A stretch of DNA of 64,000 bases from Microaerobacter geothermalis (lineage in GTDB: Bacteria > Bacillota > Bacilli > DSM-22679): the NCBI RefSeq assembly GCF_021608135.1, contig NZ_JAKIHL010000011.1:1-64000 (forward strand), read 5' to 3'. The notes beneath the pieces are model-generated. The model was not told where the DNA came from. It did not search any database and saw only the letters and a program-made list of their open reading frames with translations. Below are positions 56,662 through 64,000 of this stretch, one piece after another (the first letter of the stretch is position 1; each line of letters begins with the position of its first letter). Made by a program: the position numbers and the translations under genes.

Positions 56662-57600
56662 GTGCAAATCATGTTAATGGGATCATTAGAACTTGGACTA
56701 ATCTTTGCAATTATGGCACTAGGAGTTTACCTCACCTTTCGAATCCTAAATTTCCCTGATTTAACTGTTGATGGGAGCTTTACCCTTGGGGGAGCCATGG
56801 CTGCCATGATGATTACCCAGGGGTATTCCCCATTACTGGGCACTCTTTCGGCTGCCCTTGCTGGTGCCGTTGCCGGTTGGTTTACAGGCATGTTGCACAC
56901 CAAAGGGAAAATTAATGATTTGTTAGCTGGGATTTTAACTATGATTGCCCTTTATTCTATTAACTTAAGGGTGATGGGAAAACCCAATATCCCATTGTTA
57001 AGGGAGGAGACTCTTTTTACGCAAATCGAGGGACTGTTTCTTTCAAAAACAGTCGTGATTCCTCTATTCCTCGTTTTTATTGTTTTTGTTATCAAGTTAT
57101 TGGTGGATTGGTTTTTGAAGACAGATATTGGAACCGCTCTCAGGGCAACCGGGGATAATCAGCGAATGATTCGCAGTTTCGGCGTTCACACCGATTTTAC
57201 CATTATCATTGGTCTTTCCCTGTCCAACGCCCTTGTCGGATTTTCAGGGGCTTTGATGGCTCAGTATCAGGGATATGCCGATGCTGGAATGGGAATCGGG
57301 ATGATCGTCGTTGGTTTGGCCTCTGTGATCATCGGTGAAGTAGTATTCGGAAGACCAAACATTTGGAGAACCACGTTGGCGGTTGTCGGCGGGGGAATAC
57401 TGTATCGTTTTGTCGTTGGGCTGTCTTTATATATCGGATTGGAGCCTTCAGATATGAAACTAATTACTTCGATACTGGTTATTCTTGCCTTAACGATGCC
57501 GCGTTTTGCCTCTGTTCTGCAAAAAAAAAATAACTCCTTGGTGAAAGCAGAAGGGAGGGGGACCCATGTTACAAATTCAACAAGTAACGAAAGTGTTTAA
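56662..57600 (+). CDS. ABC transporter permease (COG4120 type)
   Basis: Inner-membrane permease of the BPD_transp_2 class, 312 residues. GTG 56662 lies eight bases after AGGGAG; the GTG at 56653 overlaps it. About nine helices; LTFRILNFPDLTVDGSFTLGG, KGKINDLLAGILTMIALYSIN and DIGTALRATGDNQRMIRSFG are hallmarks of this uncharacterised importer type. Its end overlaps the ATPase start by 35 bp, so translation is coupled. Confidence 0.9.
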   Translation: MQIMLMGSLELGLIFAIMALGVYLTFRILNFPDLTVDGSFTLGGAMAAMMITQGYSPLLGTLSAALAGAVAGWFTGMLHTKGKINDLLAGILTMIALYSINLRVMGKPNIPLLREETLFTQIEGLFLSKTVVIPLFLVFIVFVIKLLVDWFLKTDIGTALRATGDNQRMIRSFGVHTDFTIIIGLSLSNALVGFSGALMAQYQGYADAGMGIGMIVVGLASVIIGEVVFGRPNIWRTTLAVVGGGILYRFVVGLSLYIGLEPSDMKLITSILVILALTMPRFASVLQKKNNSLVKAEGRGTHVTNSTSNESV

Positions 57601-58360
57601 CCCTGGAACTGTCAATGAAAAAATTGCATTAAACCACATTAATCTTCATTTATCACCCGGTGATTTTGTTTGTGTAATCGGAACAAACGGGGCAGGAAAA
57701 TCTACGCTCATGAATGCCATTGCCGGGACATTTCCTGTGGATCATGGGCATATTTTGATCGATAAGCAGGATGTAACCCGTCTTCAGGAGTATCAGAGAG
57801 CATCTTTAGTTGGACGGGTATTTCAGGACCCGATGGCTGGCACGGCTCCCTCTATGTCTATTGAGGAGAATATGGCCATCGCTTACCGAAGAGGACAAAA
57901 AAGAGGGCTTCGGATGGCTAGTAACCGCCGTTTAAGGGAGAAGTTTCGTGAGGCCCTTACCCAACTGGAGCTTGGACTGGAGAATCGATTGCAAAGTAAA
58001 GTCGGTTTGCTGTCAGGCGGGGAGCGTCAGGCATTAAGTTTGTTGATGGCAACCTTTACCGAACCTAAAATTTTGTTATTAGATGAGCACACCGCGGCAT
58101 TGGATCCAAAGAGAGCTCAACTCATTATTGAATTAACTCAAAAAATCGTAAATAAATATCATTTAACGACATTAATGATTACCCATAACATGGAGCATGC
58201 CCTTAGGATGGGCAATCGTTTAATTATGATGCATGAGGGAGAAATCATTCTGGATTTGTCAAAGGAAGAAAAAGAAAAGATGACCGTTCGGGATCTAATT
58301 GACGCCTTTGAAAGGGGCCGCGGCGAAGCATTTGTTGATGATCGGGTCGTTCTGACATAA
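57566..58360 (+). CDS. ABC transporter ATP-binding protein (COG1101 type)
   Basis: ATPase of the same importer, 264 residues, ATG 57566 behind GGAGGGGG. Walker A GTNGAGKSTLMNAI, Q-loop RVFQDPMAGTAP, the ABC signature LLSGGERQALSLLMA, Walker B ILLLDEHTAALDP, and switch His in MITHNMEHAL. The Gly-rich signature LSGGERQAL and DEHTAALDP are typical of this subgroup. A terminator follows at 58400. Confidence 0.93.
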   Translation: MLQIQQVTKVFNPGTVNEKIALNHINLHLSPGDFVCVIGTNGAGKSTLMNAIAGTFPVDHGHILIDKQDVTRLQEYQRASLVGRVFQDPMAGTAPSMSIEENMAIAYRRGQKRGLRMASNRRLREKFREALTQLELGLENRLQSKVGLLSGGERQALSLLMATFTEPKILLLDEHTAALDPKRAQLIIELTQKIVNKYHLTTLMITHNMEHALRMGNRLIMMHEGEIILDLSKEEKEKMTVRDLIDAFERGRGEAFVDDRVVLT

Positions 58361-58399
58361 CTGGTTGTTTTGATATGCAAAACGAATATCATGTTTTGG

Positions 58400-58444
58400 C
58401 CAAAAAGAAATTCATGTTGGATACCTTTTTGGTCTTTCTTTTTT
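58400..58444 (+). terminator. Terminator after the ABC operon
   Basis: Stem CCAAAAAG / CTTTTTGG (58400-58407, 58425-58432) followed by TCTTTCTTTTTT. Confidence 0.7.
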
Positions 58445-58461
58445 GTAACGATTCTTCTATT

Positions 58462-58626
58462 CTATATAGACGGAATTAAACATCCATGACCTGTAGAGTC
58501 ACAAATTGATATGAAAATGTATTTTCATATCAAAGATTTATACGGACAGCCTTGAAGCGGACCTGAATCACTTCCTGACGAACTCGACTAGCGGATGTGT
58601 AAATCTTTAATTCCAGATCTATGGGA
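58462..58626 (-). repeat. Dispersed structured element, copy 5
   Basis: The left end TATAGACGGAATTAAAC plus CATGACC and GTCACAAATT matches copy 1; the right end, read on the minus strand as GGAATTAAAGATTTACAC then CTAGTCGAGTTCGTCA and GGTCCGCTT, matches the left arm of copy 3 over about 60 bases. The interior contains a perfect 11-bp stem, GATATGAAAAT / ATTTTCATATC (58508-58518, 58521-58531). So this copy joins both end types and may be the most complete. No ORF. Confidence 0.7.
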
Positions 58627-58660
58627 TATAGAATGAATCATCATATTCGGGAGGCCGCCA

Positions 58661-59851
58661 ATGGAACATCGTTTAAATGATATCAACAGATACCGTTTCT
58701 TTATTCTCGTCATAACTGTTGCGATTGCCGGATTAAGCCAAGGTCTCCTCTTGCCCTTGCTGGCAATACTGCTTGAACAATCAGGTGTAAGTTCAGTGGT
58801 AAACGGATTAAATACGACCGGCTTATACCTTGGGATTCTTCTTTTTTCTCCGTTTATCGAAAGGCCCCTTAGAAAGTGGGGATATAAGCCCATCATCATC
58901 GGAGGGATAATTCTCGTTACAGGAAGCACCCTGCTTTTTCCTGTTTGGCAAAATCTTGCATATTGGTTTATTCTGAGAGTTTTAGTAGGAATAGGAGACA
59001 GTTCACTTCATTTCGCCACTCAACTCTGGATCACATCCACCAGCTCAGCGAAACGGCGGGGAAGGGATATTTCTATTTATGGATTGGCTTATGGAATGGG
59101 CTTTGGAGTGGGACCCCTTGGAATCAACCTTATTCCCTATGGTCTGTGGTCTCCATTTGCAGTGGTTGCTTTGTTCTATATCATGGCTATATTCCTGGTT
59201 TTAAGATTGAAAAATGACTACCCGGAAAAAGGGGATACCTTGGAGAACAATGGGAAAGAAAGATATTTTCGTTCCATCCGTCTAGCCTGGTTTGCCCTGC
59301 TTCCCGGATTTTTATATGGGTTATTGGAAGCATCCTTAAACGGAAACTTCCCGGTATATGCCTTGAGAGTCGGACTGTCGGAGGAATGGATATCGATTCT
59401 GCTCCCTTCATTTGTTTTTGGAAGTCTTCTCTTGCAAATCCCCTTGGGCATACTAAGTGACAAATTCGGAAGAAAGAAGATCCTGATGGTCGCAACCTTT
59501 GCAGGAGGCATCCTGTTTTTGTTGGTTCCCTTCACCAATGGCTCTCCATGGTTGCTGATGGCGATTTTTCTTTTGGTAGGAGGATTTGTTGGATCACTTT
59601 TCTCATTGGGACTGGCCTATTTGGCAGATATTCTTCCAAAATCATTATTGCCAACAGCAAATATTATTGCCGGAATGAATTTCAGCATTGGAAGCATTCT
59701 TGGCCCAAATATCGGCGGAATATCCATTCAATATATGGGAAATCACAGCATGTTTTACATGCTATCCGGCTTTTTGATCGTCTTCTCTGTCGCAGGAATA
59801 TCGTTCAAGAAAGGGCTTTCTTTACAATCGTCCAATAGTATAGCAAAATAG
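58661..59851 (+). CDS. MFS transporter
   Basis: A 396-residue major facilitator with about twelve helices. Motif A-like loop LSDKFGRKKILMVATFAGG between TM8 and TM9, and FILRVLVGIGDSSLHFATQLWI for TM4. The pattern fits the drug:proton antiporter-1 group, but the exported compound cannot be told. ATG 58661 follows GGGAGG. Its promoter must lie in or near the repeat element ending at 58626. An ABC ATPase gene follows after 36 bp. Confidence 0.88.
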   Translation: MEHRLNDINRYRFFILVITVAIAGLSQGLLLPLLAILLEQSGVSSVVNGLNTTGLYLGILLFSPFIERPLRKWGYKPIIIGGIILVTGSTLLFPVWQNLAYWFILRVLVGIGDSSLHFATQLWITSTSSAKRRGRDISIYGLAYGMGFGVGPLGINLIPYGLWSPFAVVALFYIMAIFLVLRLKNDYPEKGDTLENNGKERYFRSIRLAWFALLPGFLYGLLEASLNGNFPVYALRVGLSEEWISILLPSFVFGSLLLQIPLGILSDKFGRKKILMVATFAGGILFLLVPFTNGSPWLLMAIFLLVGGFVGSLFSLGLAYLADILPKSLLPTANIIAGMNFSIGSILGPNIGGISIQYMGNHSMFYMLSGFLIVFSVAGISFKKGLSLQSSNSIAK

Positions 59852-59887
59852 AAGGAAATTGGGTAACGTAGCGAAAGGAGAATAGAT

Positions 59888-60610
59888 TTGATAAAGGTAA
59901 TAGACTTGCACAAGTATTTTGGTCAATTGGAAGTATTAAAAGGGATTAATTGTCATATTAGAGAAAAAGAGGTGGTTTGTGTCATCGGTCCTTCAGGATC
60001 AGGTAAGAGCACATTTTTGAGATGCTTAAATCTTTTGGAGGAAGTAACCAGTGGAAAGGTCATTGTAGACGGATATGATTTAACTGACCCAAAGACCGAT
60101 ATCAACATGGTTAGAACAGAAGTGGGGATGGTTTTTCAGCGCTTTAATCTGTTTCCTCATAAAACCGTCATTGAAAATATTATGTTGGCCCCGATGAAAG
60201 TAAGAAAACTATCAAGGGAAGAAGCCCGAAACAAGGCTTTGGCACTGTTGGAAAAGGTGGGCTTGAAGGATAAAGCGGATGTTTATCCGGACAATTTATC
60301 AGGGGGACAGATGCAAAGGGTAGCCATCGCCCGGGCGTTGGCAATGAATCCGAAAATTATGCTGTTTGATGAACCTACTTCTGCCTTGGATCCAGAGTTG
60401 GTTGGAGAAGTGCTGTCGGTTATGAAGGACCTTGCCAGGGAGGGTATGACCATGGTGGTGGTTACCCATGAAATGGGATTTGCCCGGGAAGTAGGGGATC
60501 GGGTTTTGTTTATGGATCAGGGGATTATCATGGAAGAAGGTACGCCTGAACAAATATTTACAAATCCCCAAAATGATCGAACCAAGGCATTTTTGAACAA
60601 GGTGTTATAA
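59888..60610 (+). CDS. Polar amino acid-type ABC ATPase without adjacent permease
   Basis: ATP-binding subunit of 240 residues of the GlnQ/ArtM group; TTG start at 59888 behind GAAAGGAG. Walker [17 protein letters not shown]-loop [13 protein letters not shown], signature [16 protein letters not shown], Walker [22 protein letters not shown]-loop [12 protein letters not shown]. Such ATPases normally sit beside a His/Glu/Arg-type permease and binding protein; here a terminator follows and the upstream neighbour is an MFS transporter. It may serve a permease elsewhere. Confidence 0.92.
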   Translation: MIKVIDLHKYFGQLEVLKGINCHIREKEVVCVIGPSGSGKSTFLRCLNLLEEVTSGKVIVDGYDLTDPKTDINMVRTEVGMVFQRFNLFPHKTVIENIMLAPMKVRKLSREEARNKALALLEKVGLKDKADVYPDNLSGGQMQRVAIARALAMNPKIMLFDEPTSALDPELVGEVLSVMKDLAREGMTMVVVTHEMGFAREVGDRVLFMDQGIIMEEGTPEQIFTNPQNDRTKAFLNKVL

Positions 60611-60652
60611 AAAATATATAAACAATAAGAAAAATGGGAAAATATTCGATTT

Positions 60653-60692
60653 AGAGAGGGATAATCAATCAAGTTATCCCTCTCTTTTTCCA
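60653..60692 (+). terminator. Terminator after the lone ABC ATPase
   Basis: Perfect 12-bp stem AGAGAGGGATAA / TTATCCCTCTCT followed by TTTT. Confidence 0.92.
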
Positions 60693-60760
60693 CTTATTAC
60701 AAACTTTCATAAAGTATTCAAAAATTTATGAACAAAAAGTGAAAGCCAGCACAAACCTAT

Positions 60761-60776
60761 TGTGATATATGTCACA
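60761..60776 (+). promoter_or_regulatory. Fnr/CRP-type palindrome upstream of the DoxX gene
   Basis: TGTGATATATGTCACA is a perfect match to the TGTGA-N6-TCACA layout used by CRP/Fnr-family regulators, including Bacillus Fnr. A weak -10-like TATTCT lies at 60783-60788. The rest of the 300-bp gap contains only the upstream terminator and unassigned sequence. Confidence 0.65.
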
Positions 60777-60912
60777 CTGTTTTATTCTGGAATCAGAAAG
60801 AGGCCTCTTCATCTTAACAGCAAGATAACCATAAAGAAGTTTTTGAAATCATCAGTTTCATCGTTGGTTGTCACTTTAGAACCTTAATCATGAAAGAAGG
60901 GAGATGACGGTC

Positions 60913-61428
60913 ATGGTAGTCAAATGGCTGAGAGAAAATGTGTATGCTGCTGGTATCTTAACAATTATTCGGTTATATCTTGGTTGGACTTGGATGTCAG
61001 CTGGTTGGGGAAAACTGACAGGTGAAAAACCCTTTAGTGCAGCAGGTTTCTTAACAAGGGCGGCTGAGAATCCAGTGGTTAGTCATGATCAGGTTGTGTA
61101 TCCAACTTACAATGCGTTTATTAAGGGATTTGCGCTACCTAACGTAGAATTATTTAACTTCCTGATTCCTTGGGGAGAATTTCTGGTAGGCTTAGGATTG
61201 ATCCTTGGAACCTTAACTACCGCCGCAATTTTCTTCGGAATGATGATGAACTTTGCGTTTATGTTCGCAGGCACAGTTTCCAGTAATCCTTGGATGATTC
61301 TTCTCTCCATCTTTATCATTGTCGCTGGGGCAAATGCTGGAAAATTTGGTTTAGACTACTACGTTCTGCCCTATGTACGCAAATGGTTAAAGCTTGACAA
61401 AGCAGCAGCCAAAACAACCAGTGCTTAA
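60913..61428 (+). CDS. DoxX-family membrane protein
   Basis: A four-helix membrane protein of about 171 residues. ATG 60913 is nine bases after GAAGGGAG; ATG 60904 abuts that site. Conserved LTIIRLYLGWTWMSAGWGKL at the first helix, WGEFLVGLGLILG, MMMNFAFMFAGTVSSNPWM and AGANAGKFGLDYYVLP match the DoxX/quinol-oxidase-subunit-like family, whose role in Gram-positives is largely unknown (redox or thiol stress). The upstream Fnr-type box would link it to oxygen level or a cyclic-nucleotide-like signal (inference). Confidence 0.82.
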   Translation: MVVKWLRENVYAAGILTIIRLYLGWTWMSAGWGKLTGEKPFSAAGFLTRAAENPVVSHDQVVYPTYNAFIKGFALPNVELFNFLIPWGEFLVGLGLILGTLTTAAIFFGMMMNFAFMFAGTVSSNPWMILLSIFIIVAGANAGKFGLDYYVLPYVRKWLKLDKAAAKTTSA

Positions 61429-61451
61429 GAGATGCCTTTAACCCTCCTGAT

Positions 61452-61482
61452 AGGTGTGGAATTATCCACACCTATTTTTTTG
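61452..61482 (+). terminator. Terminator after the DoxX gene
   Basis: Stem TAGGTGTGG / CCACACCTA followed by TTTTTTT. Confidence 0.92.
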
Positions 61483-61701
61483 CTTTCCTATTTCGTATAG
61501 CAGCAACTACGCCTTTGTCCTCGCCTGTAGGGGCTGGCCAATGTCGAGTTTTCTTTGAGCCGTAGTGAGCATTATTCCCTTTTCTTGAAAAGTTCTCAGG
61601 TTGTCAAATTGTAGCTGGTTACCTTAATATAGACATATGTTCTACCTTTGAGATACCTAGAAGTACACACCAAAAAACATACGTGAATAAGGGAGAGCGC
61701 G

Positions 61702-62502
61702 ATGTTATCTTATACGGGTTTTATAAATGGTTTGAAACATGAATATTCGGATCCGGTTACTTATTTCTTACAACTGTCAGATGGACAAGAGATCCTGTTA
61801 AATGACTATCTTCAAAAAAAAATATCTGTTCGTTTTTTACAGGAAATTCAATGCTGTCATTGTGGGCGAAAAATAAAAAAAACCTATAACCATGGCTATT
61901 GCTATCCCTGCTTTATAAAGCTGCCGGAAAATGATTTGTGCATTGTCAAGCCCCATCAATGTCATTTTGATCAGGGTACATGTCGGGATGAATCCTTTGG
62001 AGAACGTCATTGCATGATTCCTCATTATGTTTACCTGGCGCTAAGTAGCGATGTCAAGGTGGGGATTACCAGAAAGGGAAATGAAAGAAAGAGATGGGTG
62101 GATCAAGGGGCAGTTAAGGCGATTCCCATAGCATTGGTACCCGATCGAAAAACAGCAGGAGAGTTGGAGGTTGAAATCAGCCAATTCCTCCCTGATAAAA
62201 CAAACTGGCGGAAGATGATAAAAGGTGAAATTCATGAAAAGGACTTATTTCAAGTGAGGGAAGAAATAAGTTCTCACATTTCAGAACCCTTTCGCTCCTA
62301 TTTGTTTAAGGCTGAAGAATTAAGTGAATTTGTATATCCTGTGCAAGAAGTAAATCATTTAAAGTCCCTGTCACTGGACAAGGAAGCAACCATAGAAAGC
62401 GAATTGCTGGGTATGAAGGGTCAATACCTTATTTTTGAACATGGAGTTTTTCATGTTAAAAAGCATACGGGTTATAAGATTCAACTTATCTGTTCGTCTT
62501 AA
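61702..62502 (+). CDS. DUF2797 protein
   Basis: A 266-residue protein of unknown function. The N-terminal half holds a Cys-rich, probably zinc-binding part: CCHCGRKIKKTYNHGYCYPC (~residues 51-70), followed by further Cys/His (PHQCHFDQGTC, ERHCMIPHYVYLAL). Next, VKVGITRKGNERKRWVDQGA (~residues 119-138) resembles GIY-YIG-like nuclease-type motifs, which is how DUF2797 proteins are often described. Single gene behind GGGAGAG; ATG 61702. No operon partner. Confidence 0.75.
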   Translation: MLSYTGFINGLKHEYSDPVTYFLQLSDGQEILLNDYLQKKISVRFLQEIQCCHCGRKIKKTYNHGYCYPCFIKLPENDLCIVKPHQCHFDQGTCRDESFGERHCMIPHYVYLALSSDVKVGITRKGNERKRWVDQGAVKAIPIALVPDRKTAGELEVEISQFLPDKTNWRKMIKGEIHEKDLFQVREEISSHISEPFRSYLFKAEELSEFVYPVQEVNHLKSLSLDKEATIESELLGMKGQYLIFEHGVFHVKKHTGYKIQLICSS

Positions 62503-62584
62503 TTGAGTTTGAAAAAGTAGTTGGCTTTTATTTGCTTTTCACCTATAATAGGAGTCAAATAAGAGCATATCCCATAAATAGGTC

Positions 62585-62750
62585 TTCACGATAGGTGAAG
62601 CGAAGAGGGAAGAACGGTGAAAATCCGTCGCGGTCCCGCCACTGTGTATGGGGAGTTTTCCGAAGGGCACATCAATTGTGCGGACAATCCACTGTCTTCG
62701 GATGGGAAGGAATTCGGATAACTTTGATCCATGAGCCAGGAGACCTGCCT
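62585..62750 (+). ncRNA. Cobalamin riboswitch
   Basis: Carries the core words of the AdoCbl-type aptamer: GGTGAAAATCCGTCGCGGTC, CCCGCCACTGT, GATGGGAAGG and the B12 box AGCCAGGAGACCTGCC (62734-62749). It precedes a BtuF-like gene, so vitamin B12 should shut down uptake. Confidence 0.95.
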
Positions 62751-62767
62751 ATTTGTGCTGATTTACT

Positions 62768-62862
62768 CATTCCTTCGAGGAAAGGAATGGTTTAAACCAT
62801 ACCTGATGAGGTGTAGTTTAACGCCGGCTTCCATTTCTTGGGGGCGGGCGTTTGTTTTTTAT
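62768..62862 (+). terminator. Riboswitch expression platform
   Basis: Contains the stem CATTCCTT / AAGGAATG (62768-62775, 62782-62789), overlapping the palindrome ATGGTTTAAACCAT, and then AACGCC / GGCGTT (62820-62825, 62847-62852) followed by TGTTTTTT, a likely terminator. The AACGCC stem is short with a long loop, so the exact alternative pairing is uncertain. Confidence 0.6.
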
Positions 62863-62915
62863 ATAATCCCACTGGTTGCATAGGAAAATATAGAACAATG
62901 AAAGGGAGAGAGAGA

Positions 62916-63938
62916 ATGAAGAACAAAAAGTGGACTAATCGTAGAGTCACTAACATGACACTATTGGTTATGATGTTATTTGTAGCCCTTTGGCTGGCAG
63001 GCTGTGGACAGGAAACTACCTCATCCCCCGATACCAATGGAAAGAACAATCAGGAAACATCACAAACAGGGACAACAATGGAGGCAGACACAACAAAAGA
63101 AGAAGTTAAATCTTCTAGTTTTCCTGTTACCATTACCGATAAGACAGGGACCAAGGTAACGATTGAAAAAGAACCTCAACGGATCATTTCCATTATTCCC
63201 AGTACCACAGAAACTGCATTTGCATTAGGGTTAGGGGATAAAATTGTCGGAGTTTCCAAGTGGGACAACTACCCTGAAGAAGTGAAAGAAAAGACAATTG
63301 TAGGAGAATTAGAGGTTAATTTAGAAAAAGTATTGGAACTTCAACCAGATTTGGTAATAGGGAATCTAAGTAACGGTAAAAGCATAGAAGTCCTTCGCAA
63401 GGCCGGAGTAACGGTGTTTATTGTTGATGCCAACACCCTGGAGGAAACCTATGAATCCATTAAAAACATTGGTTTGGTAACCGGAAGAACAAAAGAAGCG
63501 GAGGAAATCATCGCTAGGATGGATGAAGAAAAAACCAGCGTAGTTGAGGCAGTAAAAAATATTCCCCAGGAAAAGCGGAAAAAAGTATGGATCGAAGTAT
63601 CACCAGATTTGTATACGGCAGGTTCCGGGACATTTATGAATGAGCTGCTCACCCTTGCTGGAGGCATCAATGTTGCTGCTGACCAATCCGGTTGGGTTCA
63701 ATTAAGTGAAGAAACCGTGATTGAGAGAAGTCCCGAAGTCATCTTTACCACCTATGGCTATTATGTGCCGAATGCTGCTGAACAAGTAAAAGCAAGATCA
63801 GGATGGAACAATGTTCCTGCTGTTCAAAACGGCCAAATTTTTGATTTAAATTCTGACTTAGTGAATCGACCCGGACCACGAGTAATCCAAGGATTAGTGG
63901 AAATGGCCAAGTTTTTATATCCTGAACTGGTGAAGTAA
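62916..63938 (+). CDS. btuF: Cobalamin ABC transporter substrate-binding lipoprotein (BtuF-like)
   Basis: Surface lipoprotein capturing vitamin B12 or another corrinoid. 340 residues from ATG 62916, behind AAAGGGAGAG. Lipobox LWLAGCGQ, a Ser/Thr/Glu linker to ~residue 70, then the helical-backbone binding fold: PQRIISIIPSTTETAFALGLG, VGVSKWDNYPEEV, LELQPDLVIG, GSGTFMNELLTLAGG and NRPGPRVIQGLVEMA. The fold is shared with siderophore-binding proteins, but the upstream cobalamin riboswitch decides for B12. The BtuC/BtuD genes probably follow beyond the window end. Confidence 0.92.
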   Translation: MKNKKWTNRRVTNMTLLVMMLFVALWLAGCGQETTSSPDTNGKNNQETSQTGTTMEADTTKEEVKSSSFPVTITDKTGTKVTIEKEPQRIISIIPSTTETAFALGLGDKIVGVSKWDNYPEEVKEKTIVGELEVNLEKVLELQPDLVIGNLSNGKSIEVLRKAGVTVFIVDANTLEETYESIKNIGLVTGRTKEAEEIIARMDEEKTSVVEAVKNIPQEKRKKVWIEVSPDLYTAGSGTFMNELLTLAGGINVAADQSGWVQLSEETVIERSPEVIFTTYGYYVPNAAEQVKARSGWNNVPAVQNGQIFDLNSDLVNRPGPRVIQGLVEMAKFLYPELVK

Positions 63939-64000
63939 GATGGTAAAAACGTGGAATAAAAGGGGAAAAAATCGACTAGGTATTGAAATATTCCTTATTT

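Noticed and set aside
62838-62915. BtuF start at 62838
   Set aside because: That start lies inside the riboswitch terminator. ATG 62916 has a ribosome site and gives a proper lipoprotein signal peptide.

Overview
The window reads as the chromosome of a low-G+C Gram-positive bacterium of the order Bacillales, probably a spore-forming, respiring species. The evidence is the glycolytic cluster pgk-tpiA-gpmI-eno followed by secG-est-rnr-smpB-ssrA, a caa3-type oxidase operon (ctaCDEFG-ctaM-ctaA-ctaB), Bacillus-type pairs (ykuU-ykuV, mnmL-mnmM, yfkAB, copZ-copA), a fadNAE operon behind a FadR-type operator, strong AGGAGG ribosome sites with many TTG/GTG starts, and a tmRNA tag (GKSNNYALAA) of the Geobacillus/Bacillus kind. 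I cannot name the species. I saw no CRISPR array, prophage, intact transposase, rRNA or tRNA.

Layout. 1-7.5 kb: an accessory carbohydrate island. Two sugar ABC permeases face left; divergent from them are two secreted enzymes, a GH27-like multidomain glycosidase and a GH15 glucodextranase/glucoamylase-like enzyme. A perfect CcpA cre site and a tandem 17-bp repeat lie in the divergent control region. I infer use of an alpha-glucan, plausibly dextran or isomalto-oligosaccharides. 7.6-16.3 kb: lower glycolysis, then secG, a carboxylesterase and RNase R. 16.3-20.4 kb (minus strand): copper export (copZ, copA) with CsoR-like operators, and an orphan histidine kinase. 20.6-21.7 kb: smpB and ssrA. 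21.7-28.1 kb: YfkAB radical SAM protein, then an RND-type efflux operon ending in its own TetR regulator. 28.3-32 kb: ung, a small cytochrome c, an M32 carboxypeptidase and an EamA transporter.

32.2-39.4 kb: cytochrome caa3 oxidase with its assembly factors and heme O/A synthases in one direction. 39.4-41.8 kb: the YkuU peroxiredoxin and YkuV thiol oxidoreductase, then proC on the minus strand behind a T-box whose specifier reads as proline CCC. 41.9-50.4 kb: fatty-acid/acyl-CoA catabolism: a MerR regulator with a LiuR-like operator, an MBL hydrolase, an acyl-CoA dehydrogenase, then fadN-fadA-fadE. 50.4-54 kb: a methyltransferase, thiM, and the tRNA wobble-uridine genes mnmM and mnmL. 54-61.5 kb: a ClC protein lacking the gating glutamate, an uncharacterised-substrate ABC transporter (SBP, permease, ATPase), an MFS transporter, a lone amino-acid-type ABC ATPase, and a DoxX protein downstream of an Fnr/CRP-type palindrome. 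61.7-64 kb: a DUF2797 protein and a cobalamin riboswitch controlling a BtuF-like lipoprotein.

Scattered through the intergenic gaps (about 0.1, 12.6, 28.1, 51.3 and 58.5 kb) are related, highly structured non-coding elements with shared end sequences. They encode no protein and look like a family of non-autonomous mobile elements or their remnants. They are the least explained structure in the window. The other points of interest are the candidate alpha-glucan locus and the Val-gate ClC.
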